Source of the DNA: Hyphomicrobiaceae bacterium
GTDB lineage: Bacteria; Pseudomonadota; Alphaproteobacteria; Rhizobiales; Hyphomicrobiaceae
Reading direction: 5' to 3'
Assembly: GCA_025359185.1 (NCBI GenBank)
Contig: JANYHF010000007.1
Coordinates: 62,001-126,000 of the forward strand
Length of the DNA: 64,000 bases
Part shown: positions 36,323 to 44,587 of the stretch, one piece after another
Position numbering within the stretch: position 1 is the first letter of the stretch
Layout: each line of letters begins with the position of its first letter
The notes under the pieces: model-generated
What the model saw: the letters and a program-made list of their open reading frames with translations, nothing else
The model's database searches: none
What the model was told of the DNA's origin: nothing
Position numbers and translations under genes: made by a program

Positions 36323-37429
36323 ATGCGCCCCCAGGATCTCTCCTCGTTTTTCGATTTGGCACCAGCTGGCCGCACGCTGGCAGAGGTCGATACGCCCGTG
36401 CCGGTCATCGACCTCGATGTGGTGGCGCACAACCTCAGCCGCTGGCAGGCGCGCTGCGACGCGCTGGGCCTTGCCAACCGGCCACATATCAAGACCCACA
36501 AACTGGCGCCACTCGCCCGGGCGCAGATCGCAAGCGGTGCCAAGGGCATCACGGTACAGAAGCTCGGCGAGGCCGAAGTGATGGCGGATGCGGGCATTTC
36601 CGATCTGTTGCTGACGTTCAATGTCGTGGGCCGCGCCAAGCTCGAACGGCTGGCAGCGCTAGCGCGACGCACGGACATCGCCGTGGTGGTGGATAGCGAT
36701 GCAGTGACCGAGGGGATTGGGTGGGCGGGAGAGACAGCGGGCCGGCAGATCCGGGTGTTGATCGAGTGCGATACGGGCGCTGGCCGCTGCGGGGTGCAGT
36801 CACCGGCAGCAGCAATGTCGCTGGCGCGGAAGATCGCCAGTTCCAAAGGGCTGCGGCTCGGCGGCCTGATGACCTATCCCAGGACCGGCGGGAGGCAGCA
36901 GATGGCGGCGTTTCTGGCCGAGGCGCGCGATCTGATGCGAGCAGACGGCCTGCTTGTCGAAACGGTGTCCACTGGCGGCACGCCTGACATGTGGAAAGAC
37001 GACGGGCTCTCGCCGGGCATGGAATACCGGGCAGGCACTTACATCTACAATGACCGCTCACTGGTGGCTTCGGGTGCGGCGACCACGGCCGATTGCGCGT
37101 TGACGGTGCTCGCGACAGTTGTCAGCTGTCCTACCCCCGGGCGCGCCATCATCGATGCGGGCTCCAAGGCCCTCACCAGTGATCTGCTTGGCCTCTCCGG
37201 CTATGGCGTGCTTCACGGCGCGCCAGAAGCGGTGGTCTACGCCCACAGCGAAGAACATGGCTTTGTGGACGTCTCGAAACTTCCCACGCCTCCCAAGGTT
37301 GGCGAGCGCGTTCGCATCATCCCCAACCATGTCTGCCCGGTGAGCAATCTGTTCGACCGCGTGGTGATCATCCGAGGCGAGGCCATACTGGGCTCGGTGA
37401 AAGTCGATGCCCGCGGCACTGTATGGTAG
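36323..37429 (+). CDS. D-threonine aldolase/D-serine dehydratase-type PLP enzyme
   Basis: 368-residue fold-type III PLP protein. DTPVPVIDLDVVAHNLSRW begins the alanine-racemase-like barrel; RPHIKTHK carries the PLP lysine (about 53); GVQSPAAAMSLAR and VSTGGTPDMWK follow. The C-terminal beta domain has PNHVCPVSNL, where the His and Cys bind a divalent metal in D-threonine aldolase and D-serine dehydratase DSD1. It probably acts on beta-hydroxy D-amino acids. ATG 36323 with AAGGAA upstream is preferred over 36260. The convergent pseudogene begins 3 bases past its stop. Confidence 0.87.
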   Translation: MRPQDLSSFFDLAPAGRTLAEVDTPVPVIDLDVVAHNLSRWQARCDALGLANRPHIKTHKLAPLARAQIASGAKGITVQKLGEAEVMADAGISDLLLTFNVVGRAKLERLAALARRTDIAVVVDSDAVTEGIGWAGETAGRQIRVLIECDTGAGRCGVQSPAAAMSLARKIASSKGLRLGGLMTYPRTGGRQQMAAFLAEARDLMRADGLLVETVSTGGTPDMWKDDGLSPGMEYRAGTYIYNDRSLVASGAATTADCALTVLATVVSCPTPGRAIIDAGSKALTSDLLGLSGYGVLHGAPEAVVYAHSEEHGFVDVSKLPTPPKVGERVRIIPNHVCPVSNLFDRVVIIRGEAILGSVKVDARGTVW

Positions 37430-37431
37430 GG

Positions 37432-37810
37432 TCATTTAGCGTTATAGGTCATTCGCCAGATCATGTTGTTGCCGTCGTCTCCCACGAGACGCCGTCTATG
37501 AGATGGAGCCGCTGCCGGAGGTTGGCGACAGTTCGGCGACGACGATTTCGGGATCCCCCTTGGCCGTCAGCTGGCCAGGCTGGTCGGAAAAACGCAGCAC
37601 ACGGTTGTTTTCGCCACAAAGAGCCATTTGGGCGCCGGGCCGGGCGGATAGAATGCCAAGCCGAACGGGCGATCAAATCCTGTCGCCGTGCCAGTCATCG
37701 AGGGCAGCGGGACCATTAAGGAGGGTGTCGTCCGCGCAGGCCAGCGGAGACAGTGCAACAACCGAGGCCAGCAGGCTTATCATGACGAGGAAACGGACAA
37801 TCGCCCGCAT
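37432..37810 (-). pseudogene. Remnant of a PQQ-dependent sugar (sorbosone-type) dehydrogenase
   Basis: Reading the minus strand from ATG 37810, a signal peptide (MRAIVRFLVMISLLASVVAL then ACADD) leads to a stop at 37673. In the next frame GFDRPFGLAFYPPGPAPKWL follows, and in the third frame NNRVLRFSDQPGQLTAKGDPEIVV. The end in another frame, LVGDDGNNMIWRMTYNAK with a TGA at 37432, looks like the usual C-terminus. Together these are the N-terminal third and the last 18 residues of a secreted sorbosone/glucose dehydrogenase, joined with at least two frameshifts and a large internal deletion (the family has about 400 residues; about 125 codons remain). It is not expected to function. Confidence 0.75.
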
Positions 37811-37950
37811 TGGCGGACCTCTGGGTGAGCCACAATCGTAACTGCCAGCTCTACCTGCCGCCGCCCACAAGTCAAAACCCATTCCCCAAGCCCGCCCGAT
37901 CCTGCATAAGGACGGCACGCGATTGATTTGCTGCTCTACGGAGGCCCGCC

Positions 37951-38811
37951 ATGGCCGAACTCCTGCGTCTTGCCATCCAGAAATCGGGCCGCCTGTTCGA
38001 GGGCACCCAGGCGCTGCTAAAAGAATGTGATATCGAATTTTCCGCCGGCAAATCGTCGCTGAAATCGCGCGCCTTCGATTTCCCGGTCGAATTCTATTTT
38101 TTACGCGATGACGACATCCCGACCTATGTCGCCGATGGCGTAGCGGACGCGGGCATCGTCGGGTTGAACGCCTTGAAGGAGTCCGGCGCCGAAGTCACCA
38201 TCGCCGATCCGCTCGGGTTCGGGCGCTGCCGCCTCTCTTTGGCCGTGCCCAAGGGGGTCGCCTACACAGAAGTCGCCTCGCTGGCGGGCAAGCGGATTGC
38301 AACCTCACACCCGCGCATCTTGCGGGACTTCCTCAAGGACAAGGGCGTCGGCGCGCATATCCACGAGTTGGCGGGGTCGGTGGAGATCGCGCCGAGCATC
38401 GGGCTGGCCGAGGCGGTGTGCGATCTGGTGAGCACGGGTTCGACGCTGGCGAGCAACGGCCTGATCGAAGTCGAGACGGTGCTGTTGTCGGAAGCGGTGC
38501 TGATCACTCGCAAGAATTTGCCGACGGCGCAACAAGGCATCCTCGATCAGCTGATCTTCAGGGCCCGAGCCGTGCGCAAGGCCCGACACAACAAATACAT
38601 CATGCTGAACGCGCCAACTGATGCGCTCGACCGCATCATTGCCCTCATCCCCGGCGCCACCAGCCCGTCGATTATGCCACTGGCGAAAAAAGGCTGGAGC
38701 TCGCTGCATTCGGTCGTGTCCGACCACGATTTTTGGGAGGTCATCGGCAGCTTGAAGGCGGCTGGCGCTGAAGGCATCCTGGTGCTGCCGATCGAAAAGA
38801 TGATTGCCTAA
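37951..38811 (+). CDS. hisG: ATP phosphoribosyltransferase, long form
   Basis: 286 residues, the first step of histidine synthesis (PRPP + ATP). LRLAIQKSGRL, YVADGVADAGIVGLNAL, LPKG-equivalent VPKGVAY, DLVSTGSTL and a C-terminal regulatory domain (about 205-286, with MPLAKKGWSSLHSVV) are present. The extra domain makes it the long, self-sufficient type that binds histidine directly, so no HisZ is needed. GGAGG lies before the ATG. It is the first gene of a five-gene his run (hisG-H-A-F-IE); hisD, hisB and a clear hisC are absent from the run, though a HisC-like aminotransferase is at 48289. Confidence 0.93.
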   Translation: MAELLRLAIQKSGRLFEGTQALLKECDIEFSAGKSSLKSRAFDFPVEFYFLRDDDIPTYVADGVADAGIVGLNALKESGAEVTIADPLGFGRCRLSLAVPKGVAYTEVASLAGKRIATSHPRILRDFLKDKGVGAHIHELAGSVEIAPSIGLAEAVCDLVSTGSTLASNGLIEVETVLLSEAVLITRKNLPTAQQGILDQLIFRARAVRKARHNKYIMLNAPTDALDRIIALIPGATSPSIMPLAKKGWSSLHSVVSDHDFWEVIGSLKAAGAEGILVLPIEKMIA

Positions 38812-39384
38812 ATGACCATCGCGATCATCAAATACAATGCCGGCAATACCGCCTCGGTGACCAACGCGCTGCTGCGGCTTGGCATCACGCCGCAGATCAC
38901 GGATGATCCGGCCGAGATCCGCGCGGCGTCGCATGTGATATTCCCCGGCGTGGGACATGCGCTGCCCGCCATGGCGTATTTGCGCGAGCGCGGGCTGGAT
39001 CAGGTCATCCGTTCCCTGACGCAACCGTTCCTGGGCATCTGCCTCGGCTTGCAGCTATTGTGTGAGGCCAGCGAGGAAGGTGAGACCGCGTGCGTCGGCA
39101 TTTTCAAGAGCCGTGTACGGAGGTTTCCGCCGGGCCAGAAAGTGCCGCATATGGGCTGGAACACGGTGCCGTTGGCAGGCACGGGCCTCGGCGAAGGCAC
39201 GCCGCGCTTCTACTTCCTGCACGCCTATCGCGCCGATGTTGGCGCCGATACGGTGGCCGAATGCGACTATGGCGGAGCATTCTCTGCGGTGATGCGCAAG
39301 GGCAACTTTCTGGCGGCGCAGTTCCATCCGGAAAAGAGCGGCAAGGCCGGGGCGGCGTTGTTGCGGAGGTTTGTGACGTCATGA
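38812..39384 (+). CDS. hisH: Imidazole glycerol phosphate synthase, glutaminase subunit
   Basis: 190-residue class I glutamine amidotransferase. IIKYNAGN opens the protein; LGICLGLQLL holds the nucleophilic Cys, and QFHPEKSG the His and Glu of the triad. It supplies ammonia to HisF for imidazole ring closure. Its ATG begins directly after the hisG stop, so the pair is co-translated. The IIKYNAGN opening and MGWNTVPL segment resemble HisH of Bacteroidetes and enterobacterial operons more than the usual alphaproteobacterial one (impression from family knowledge). Confidence 0.92.
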   Translation: MTIAIIKYNAGNTASVTNALLRLGITPQITDDPAEIRAASHVIFPGVGHALPAMAYLRERGLDQVIRSLTQPFLGICLGLQLLCEASEEGETACVGIFKSRVRRFPPGQKVPHMGWNTVPLAGTGLGEGTPRFYFLHAYRADVGADTVAECDYGGAFSAVMRKGNFLAAQFHPEKSGKAGAALLRRFVTS

Positions 39385-39451
39385 GCACGGACTTCTTCCG
39401 GTCCAACTCTTTCGTCCTCTGGATGAGGGCTGCGTGTGTTGAGGGATCGGC

Positions 39452-40174
39452 ATGACCGCCATTGTCCCAGCCATCGACATCATTGGCGGGCGCTGCGTGC
39501 GGTTGCGGCAGGGGAGGTTTGAGGCGCAGACGGACTATGCGGCCGATCCAGCGGATATCGCCAACAGCTACGCTGCGGCGGGGGCCAAGCGCCTACATGT
39601 GGTTGACCTCGATGGCGCCCGCGCTGGGCATGTGTTGCAGCTGGAGCTGGCCGCCCGCATGGCCAGCCAGAGCGGTCTTGCCACCGATTTCGGCGGCGGC
39701 GTGCGCACGCTCGCCGAGGTGGAGCGTGTGCTGACGGCCGGCATGGCGCAGGTGAACATCGGCAGCGCCGCCATCCGCGATCCGCAACTGATGCGCGATG
39801 CGCTGAAGCAGTTCGGCGGGGAACAGATCATTCTTGCCGCCGACGCCCGTGACGGCATGGTCGCTGCAGCGGGATGGAAAGACCAGACGGATCTCACACT
39901 TGAAGCCCTCATTGAGCGCTTCATAGACAACGGCCTGGCCTGGGTGCTGACGACCGACATCGCCCGCGATGGGATGCTGACGGGGCCGGCGACGGAGTTG
40001 TATCGTGGCCTCAAAGCGCGCTTTCCCAAACTCGGCCTGATCGCCAGCGGCGGCGTCGGCAAGATTGCCGACATCGCGGCGCTCACCGCACTCGGCATCG
40101 AACGCGCTGTCGTCGGCAAAGCCCTGCTCGAGGGTCACATTCCGCTTACGGAGCTTGCCAACTATGCTGGCTAA
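39452..40174 (+). CDS. hisA: Phosphoribosylformimino-AICAR ribotide isomerase
   Basis: 240-residue TIM barrel. VPAIDIIGGRCVRLRQG has the N-terminal catalytic Asp; DFGGGVRT, IGSAAIRDP, TTDIARDGMLTGPA (second catalytic Asp) and IASGGVGKIADI follow. GAGGGA precedes the ATG, after a 67-base gap from hisH. It ends 11 bases inside hisF. The GWKDQTDLTLEALIERFI and DGMLTGPATELYRGLKARFP segments differ from the common alphaproteobacterial HisA. Confidence 0.92.
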   Translation: MTAIVPAIDIIGGRCVRLRQGRFEAQTDYAADPADIANSYAAAGAKRLHVVDLDGARAGHVLQLELAARMASQSGLATDFGGGVRTLAEVERVLTAGMAQVNIGSAAIRDPQLMRDALKQFGGEQIILAADARDGMVAAAGWKDQTDLTLEALIERFIDNGLAWVLTTDIARDGMLTGPATELYRGLKARFPKLGLIASGGVGKIADIAALTALGIERAVVGKALLEGHIPLTELANYAG

Positions 40175-40925
40175 ACGCATCATCCCCTGCCTCGACGTGC
40201 GCCATGGCCGCGTGGTTAAGGGCGTGCAGTTCGAGGGCCTGCGCGATACCGGCGATCCGGTCGCGCTGGCCACCCGCTATGTCGAAGAAGGCGCCGACGA
40301 ATTGGTGCTGCTTGATGTGGTGGCGACGCAAGAGGCCCGCGCCGCTTTCGCCGATGTGGTGGCGCAAGTCGCCCGCGCGCTGTCGATCCCGTTCACGGTC
40401 GGCGGCGGCATCGGCAGCATCGAGACGGCCCGCGCGCTGATCACGGCGGGGGCGGACAAAGTGTCCGTCAACTCGGCGGCGCTGCGGCGGCCCGGTCTCA
40501 TCACCGAACTCAGTGACGAATTTGGCGCGCAGGCTATCGTCTGCGCCATCGATGCCGAGCAAATGCCAAAGGGCTGGCATGTGCGCACCATCAGCGGCAC
40601 CACGGCGACGGGGCGCGAGGCGGTGGCGTGGGCGCAGGAAGCCGCCCACCGCGGCGCAGGCGAAATTCTGCTCACGTCCATTACCCATGACGGGGTCAAG
40701 CAGGGTTTTGCTGTTGATCTGGTGCGGCAGGTCTCAACCACGGTGCCGGTGCCGGTCATCGCCTCAGGCGGCGCGGGCACGGTGCAGCATTTTGCCGACG
40801 TGTTCCTCGCGGGCCAGGCCGACGCCGCGCTCGCTGCCAGCATGTTCCATTTCGGCGAGATCGCCATCGGCGACCTGAAACGCCAGTTGCAACGCCAAGG
40901 GATCGAGGTGCGCCTTGAAGATTGA
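40164..40925 (+). CDS. hisF: Imidazole glycerol phosphate synthase, cyclase subunit
   Basis: 253-residue TIM barrel. [20 protein letters not shown] (catalytic Asp11), [51 protein letters not shown] (Asp130 equivalent) and [11 protein letters not shown] are conserved. It uses ammonia from HisH to make imidazole glycerol phosphate and AICAR. It overlaps hisA by 11 bases and hisIE by 11 bases, so all are in one translationally linked unit. ATG 40164 is chosen; a longer frame starting at 40065 lies inside hisA and is not supported. Confidence 0.93.
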   Translation: MLAKRIIPCLDVRHGRVVKGVQFEGLRDTGDPVALATRYVEEGADELVLLDVVATQEARAAFADVVAQVARALSIPFTVGGGIGSIETARALITAGADKVSVNSAALRRPGLITELSDEFGAQAIVCAIDAEQMPKGWHVRTISGTTATGREAVAWAQEAAHRGAGEILLTSITHDGVKQGFAVDLVRQVSTTVPVPVIASGGAGTVQHFADVFLAGQADAALAASMFHFGEIAIGDLKRQLQRQGIEVRLED

Positions 40926-41511
40926 TTGGGCAAAGATGGAAGGCCTCGTCCCCGCCATCGTGCAGGACGCGGGCAGCCGCCAGATGCTGATGCTCGGCTA
41001 TATGGACGAGGAAGCGCTCGCCAAGACCGAGGCCGAGGGGGTGGTGACGTTTTTTAGCCGTTCCAAGGCGCGGCTGTGGACCAAGGGCGAAACCTCCGGG
41101 CACGTCCTGAAGGTCGTGTCGATCACAACCGATTGCGACGGCGACGCGCTGCTGATCCTGGCCGAACCGGTCGGGCCGACGTGTCATACGGGCACCGCGT
41201 CGTGTTTTGTCGGCGGTGCTGATGGAGCCTTGGCGAAGCTGGAAGAGACCATCGTGGCCCGCAGGGCAGCCGCTGCGACGGAAACGTCGTACACCGCGAA
41301 ATTATTCGCTGACGGCCTGCCGCGGATGGCCCAGAAAGTGGGCGAGGAGGGCGTCGAGGTTGTGATTGCCGCCCTTTCGGGAACGGATGCAGAGCTGTCC
41401 GGCGAAGCGGCCGATTTGCTCTATCACTTGATTGTCGTATTGCAGGCGCGTGGTCTGTCCCTGCGCAATGCCGTAGATGTGCTGGAGCGGCGTGCGGCAA
41501 AAAAGTCCTGA
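40915..41511 (+). CDS. hisIE: Fused phosphoribosyl-AMP cyclohydrolase / phosphoribosyl-ATP pyrophosphatase
   Basis: 198-residue bifunctional enzyme for steps two and three of histidine synthesis. Residues 1 to about 105 are HisI ([30 protein letters not shown] and [12 protein letters not shown], giving the zinc/magnesium sites). Residues about 110-198 are HisE ([27 protein letters not shown]). The start is TTG 40915 overlapping hisF. In most alphaproteobacteria hisI and hisE are separate genes; a fused gene is typical of enterobacteria, Bacteroidetes and plants. Confidence 0.9.
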   Translation: MKIDWAKMEGLVPAIVQDAGSRQMLMLGYMDEEALAKTEAEGVVTFFSRSKARLWTKGETSGHVLKVVSITTDCDGDALLILAEPVGPTCHTGTASCFVGGADGALAKLEETIVARRAAAATETSYTAKLFADGLPRMAQKVGEEGVEVVIAALSGTDAELSGEAADLLYHLIVVLQARGLSLRNAVDVLERRAAKKS

Positions 41512-41594
41512 TCCTCAGCGCCGCTTGGCAGCCCTTGGCGGCAAAGGACAAATTGCTCACGCTGTGGCAGCCCGCCGCACAAGACGCTGTTTTA

Positions 41595-41611
41595 ACTCGA
41601 ATAATTCTAAA
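41595..41611 (+). promoter_or_regulatory. Irr-box-like (iron control element) motif
   Basis: The 17 bases ACTCGAATAATTCTAAA match 14 of 17 positions of the rhizobial iron control element TTTAGAAYNRTTCTAAA, the right half-site being perfect. It ends 9 bases before the -35 element of the promoter in front of the cupredoxin/FTR1 iron permease pair. The function fits; the consensus is quoted from memory. Confidence 0.45.
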
Positions 41612-41620
41612 AGATAATTG

Positions 41621-41648
41621 TTGACCTCCTGACTCGGGATTGCCTAAT
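41621..41648 (+). promoter_or_regulatory. Promoter of the cupredoxin-FTR1 pair
   Basis: TTGACC (41621-41626), a 16-base spacer and CCTAAT (41643-41648) resemble -35 and -10 elements, with transcription expected near 41655 and a leader of about 55 bases. The AT-rich Irr-like site is directly upstream. The rest of the 199-base gap after hisIE has no recognised feature. Confidence 0.45.
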
Positions 41649-41710
41649 GGGTATCATACAACGCCGGGCTCCTCGAAGCACAGCGCGATCCAAGAGAAGG
41701 ACGCATCGGA

Positions 41711-42073
41711 ATGCCTATCAAACGCTCATTTTCGAGGCTGACGCTGATGATTGCGGCCGCACTCGTAGCCGTCTATCTGGTGTCCACGCCTGCTGTCCGC
41801 GCCGAAGACGCAGCCACCATTGTTATCACGCTGAAGAACGATGCGTTCTCGCCTGCCGAGGTGAAGGTCACCGCAGGTAAACCCTTTGTGCTGAAATTCG
41901 TAAACCAGGACGCCGCAGCTGCCGAGATCGAGGCCAAAGACTTTAAGATCGAGAAGGTGGTCACCGGCAACGGCGAGATCATCGCCCGGGTGGCGCCGCA
42001 AACGCCGGGACGCTATCTATTCGTGAACGAATACAAAGAAGAGACTGTCAAGGGCTTCGTCGTCGTCGAATAG
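41711..42073 (+). CDS. Periplasmic cupredoxin-domain protein
   Basis: 120 residues with a signal peptide (MPIKRSFSRL then a hydrophobic stretch, cleavage near VRA-EDA). The mature 90 residues, IVITLKNDAFSPAEVKVTAG, KPFVLKFVNQD, PGRYLFVNEY, form the cupredoxin domain of the EfeO/iron-transport type. The copper-site residues are partly absent (no clear Cys or Met), so it may bind iron or copper through other ligands. It lies 31 bases before an FTR1 permease and behind an iron-type promoter, so a role in ferrous iron oxidation or delivery is inferred. Confidence 0.82.
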   Translation: MPIKRSFSRLTLMIAAALVAVYLVSTPAVRAEDAATIVITLKNDAFSPAEVKVTAGKPFVLKFVNQDAAAAEIEAKDFKIEKVVTGNGEIIARVAPQTPGRYLFVNEYKEETVKGFVVVE

Positions 42074-42104
42074 TCGCCGCCGCTTCCCCCGGAAGAGACC
42101 CAGA

Positions 42105-42932
42105 ATGCTTGCTGCGCTCATCATAGTCTTTCGCGAAGTCATCGAGGCCGGATTGATTGTCGGCATCGTTGCGGCGGTGACGCGGGGTGTTGCCGGTCAC
42201 GGATGGTGGATCGGCGGCGGGGTGCTTTCGGGCGTTGCGGGCAGCTGTGTGGTCGCGGCATTCATCGGCGTCGTTGCTGGTGCCTTTGCCGGTTCAGGGG
42301 CCGAATTGTTCAACGCCGCCATCCTTGGCATCGCCGTCGTCATGTTGGCCTGGCACAATGTCTGGATGGCCCGGCATGGTCGCCAAATGGCGGCTGATCT
42401 GAAGCAAAAGGGTCAGGCGGTTGCGTCAGGCTCGGCGTCCTTATTTGCGCTCGCACTAGTGATTGCCGTGGCGGTGCTGCGGGAAGGCTCCGAAGTGGTG
42501 TTGTTTTTGTTCGGCATCGCCGTGTCAGATGGCGGAACCGGACGGGCGCTGCTCGTGGGCAGTCTCGCGGGGCTCGCGCTTGGCGCACTGGTCTCGGCGC
42601 TCACCTATTATGGTCTCGTGAAGATCCCGGCGCGCTATCTGTTCGCGGTCACCAGCGCCATGATCGCCTTCCTGGCCGCAGGCATGGCGGCGCAGGCTAT
42701 CGCGTTTCTGGAACAGGGTGGTGTGATCGAGTTCCTGGGTACCAGCGTCTGGAATTCTTCGGCGATCCTCTCGGACAAGAGCATTCCCGGCCGCGTTCTG
42801 CACACGCTCATTGGCTACAGTGATCGCCCAAGCCAGATGCAGCTCATCACTTACATTGCCACTCTGGCTGCGATCTTCGCCCTGATGCGGGTGATGGCGC
42901 CTGTTGCGCACCACCGGCCGAAAGCGGCCTGA
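42105..42932 (+). CDS. FTR1-family high-affinity iron permease
   Basis: 275-residue inner-membrane protein with about seven hydrophobic segments. Two R-E-x-x-E motifs, REVIEAG (about 10) and REGSEVV (about 126), are the iron-translocation signature of FTR1/EfeU. It imports ferric iron after oxidation of ferrous iron. The partner cupredoxin protein precedes it. The usual EfeO and EfeB proteins are not here, so a reduced two-component system is indicated. Confidence 0.9.
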   Translation: MLAALIIVFREVIEAGLIVGIVAAVTRGVAGHGWWIGGGVLSGVAGSCVVAAFIGVVAGAFAGSGAELFNAAILGIAVVMLAWHNVWMARHGRQMAADLKQKGQAVASGSASLFALALVIAVAVLREGSEVVLFLFGIAVSDGGTGRALLVGSLAGLALGALVSALTYYGLVKIPARYLFAVTSAMIAFLAAGMAAQAIAFLEQGGVIEFLGTSVWNSSAILSDKSIPGRVLHTLIGYSDRPSQMQLITYIATLAAIFALMRVMAPVAHHRPKAA

Positions 42933-42938
42933 ACGGTT

Positions 42939-44393
42939 TCACGCCGTCCCTGCCGCCTCGTCGCTCTCCTCCTCGGCTAGCGCGTCCGTGTCCTGCGGGC
43001 GCGTCTTGCGTGGCACCGGCAGTACCGACTTCACATGGGTCTCGATATGATCGATGATCTGGCCTGCCACGTCCCGGCCCGAGAGCCCCTCGATCCCCTC
43101 CAACCCCGGCGACGAATTCACCTCCAGAACCTTCACGCCGTCGTTCGAGCGCAACAGATCGACGCCCGCCACATCCAGTCCAATGGCCAGTACGGCTTTG
43201 ACGGCAATCTGCCGCTCCTCGCGCGTCAGCTTCACCGGCTCGGCGTGCCCGCCCATATGAAGATTGGCCCGGAAATCGCCGTTGGCGGCGCGGCGCTGCA
43301 TGGTGGCAATCACGCGGTCGCCGATGACGAGGCAACGGATGTCAGATCCGGCGGCCTCCTCGACAAAATCCTGCACCAGGAAATCGGCGTCGAGCACGCG
43401 AAAGGCGCTGATTAGCGATTCGGCCGCGGTTTCGGTCTGCGCCAGCACGACGCCGCGCCCTTGTGTGCTCGCCAGCAGTTTCATCACCAACGGCGGCCCG
43501 CCGACCAGATCAATCAGCTTTTGCGAGTCCTTGCTCGAATGGGCGAACGCGGTCATCGGCATCGGAATGCGGTGCTGGGCGAGGGTCTGGTGCGCCAGCA
43601 ATTTGTCACGCGACATGCCGATGGCGGCGGCACGGTTCAGGCAATAAGAGCCGACCATCTCGAACTGGCGCACGACGGCCATGCCATATCGCGTTATCGA
43701 GGAGCCAATACGCGGGATCACAGCGTCGTAGAACGGCAGCGCTTTGCCGTCCTGATGGATCGCAGACGCCGTGGCGTTGATGGATAGATAGCAGCGCGCC
43801 GTATCGATGATATCGACGGTATGCCCGCGCGTCTCGGCGGCGTCCCTAAGCCGCTGGCTGGAATAACTTTCCGGTTCGCGCGTCAGCAGGGCAATACGCA
43901 TCGTGCGGCGCACGGCTGGACGTAGGGGAAGACTCTCGTAGAGGTCATAGTCGAGTGCACCCTGCTGGCAGGACAGCGCCGGGCTGATGACAGTCTCGGG
44001 CGGCATCGCCTGGCGGCCGAGCAGCATCCGGTAGGACATGGCGTGCCGATTAGTCAGCGAGATCTCGACTGGCCATTCGCGCGGCCCGATCCGCAGCCGC
44101 GTGGAAATGACGTAGCGCCATTCGGTTTCGCCGTTGGATGAGGTGAACTGCCGCCGGTCGGCGATGTTGCCCGTGCAAAAAGTCTCTATGTCATCGCGCC
44201 CCGGCACTGGATGCACGCCGAAACGCACGCGCCGGTGGCCCTCGCCGAAGGGTTCGATGGCGAAGGCGTGCAGGGCCGACGTCTTGGCGCCGGTATCCAC
44301 CTTTACCTTCAGGGCTGGTAGCCCGAGATCATCGAGGCTCGCCCATTCTTCCCATCCCAGCACGAAGTCGCCGTTGCCTGCGTCCAAACTCAT
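42939..44393 (-). CDS. RimB-like aspartic protease domain fused to RimK S6 glutamate ligase
   Basis: About 484 residues. The first 160 residues are a DUF785/retropepsin-like domain (VLGWEEWASLDDLG, LKVKVDTGAKTSALHAF with the Asp-Thr-Gly motif, LLGRQAMP near 130). Residues about 165-470 are an ATP-grasp RimK ligase (RIALLTREPESYSSQRL, MSRDKLLAHQTL, GPPLVMKLLASTQGRGVVL, QDFVEEAAGSDIRCLVIG, DVAGVDLLRSNDGVKVLEVN). In Pseudomonas RimB trims and RimK adds poly-glutamate on ribosomal protein S6 from separate genes. The N-terminus is uncertain: ATG 44393, 44432 and a GTG at 44447 are all open. The acidic tail (EEESDEAAG) is unusual. Confidence 0.85.
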   Translation of the reverse strand: MSLDAGNGDFVLGWEEWASLDDLGLPALKVKVDTGAKTSALHAFAIEPFGEGHRRVRFGVHPVPGRDDIETFCTGNIADRRQFTSSNGETEWRYVISTRLRIGPREWPVEISLTNRHAMSYRMLLGRQAMPPETVISPALSCQQGALDYDLYESLPLRPAVRRTMRIALLTREPESYSSQRLRDAAETRGHTVDIIDTARCYLSINATASAIHQDGKALPFYDAVIPRIGSSITRYGMAVVRQFEMVGSYCLNRAAAIGMSRDKLLAHQTLAQHRIPMPMTAFAHSSKDSQKLIDLVGGPPLVMKLLASTQGRGVVLAQTETAAESLISAFRVLDADFLVQDFVEEAAGSDIRCLVIGDRVIATMQRRAANGDFRANLHMGGHAEPVKLTREERQIAVKAVLAIGLDVAGVDLLRSNDGVKVLEVNSSPGLEGIEGLSGRDVAGQIIDHIETHVKSVLPVPRKTRPQDTDALAEEESDEAAGTA

Positions 44394-44587
44394 GACAGTT
44401 ACGTCCCTGCCGTCTTGCTTCAGGGCTGCCATAGCACGCCCATCCACGATTTACCCGCTCCCACAGGGCAAGATGTCCCAAATTCGGCCCTAATGCTCCC
44501 CGACACCCAGGGTCTCGGTTTCGGGTGGGTAAGTGGTGCACACTTATCTGGCTGCGGGATGACGAACTGGTCGGGAGGCTGCTGGTG

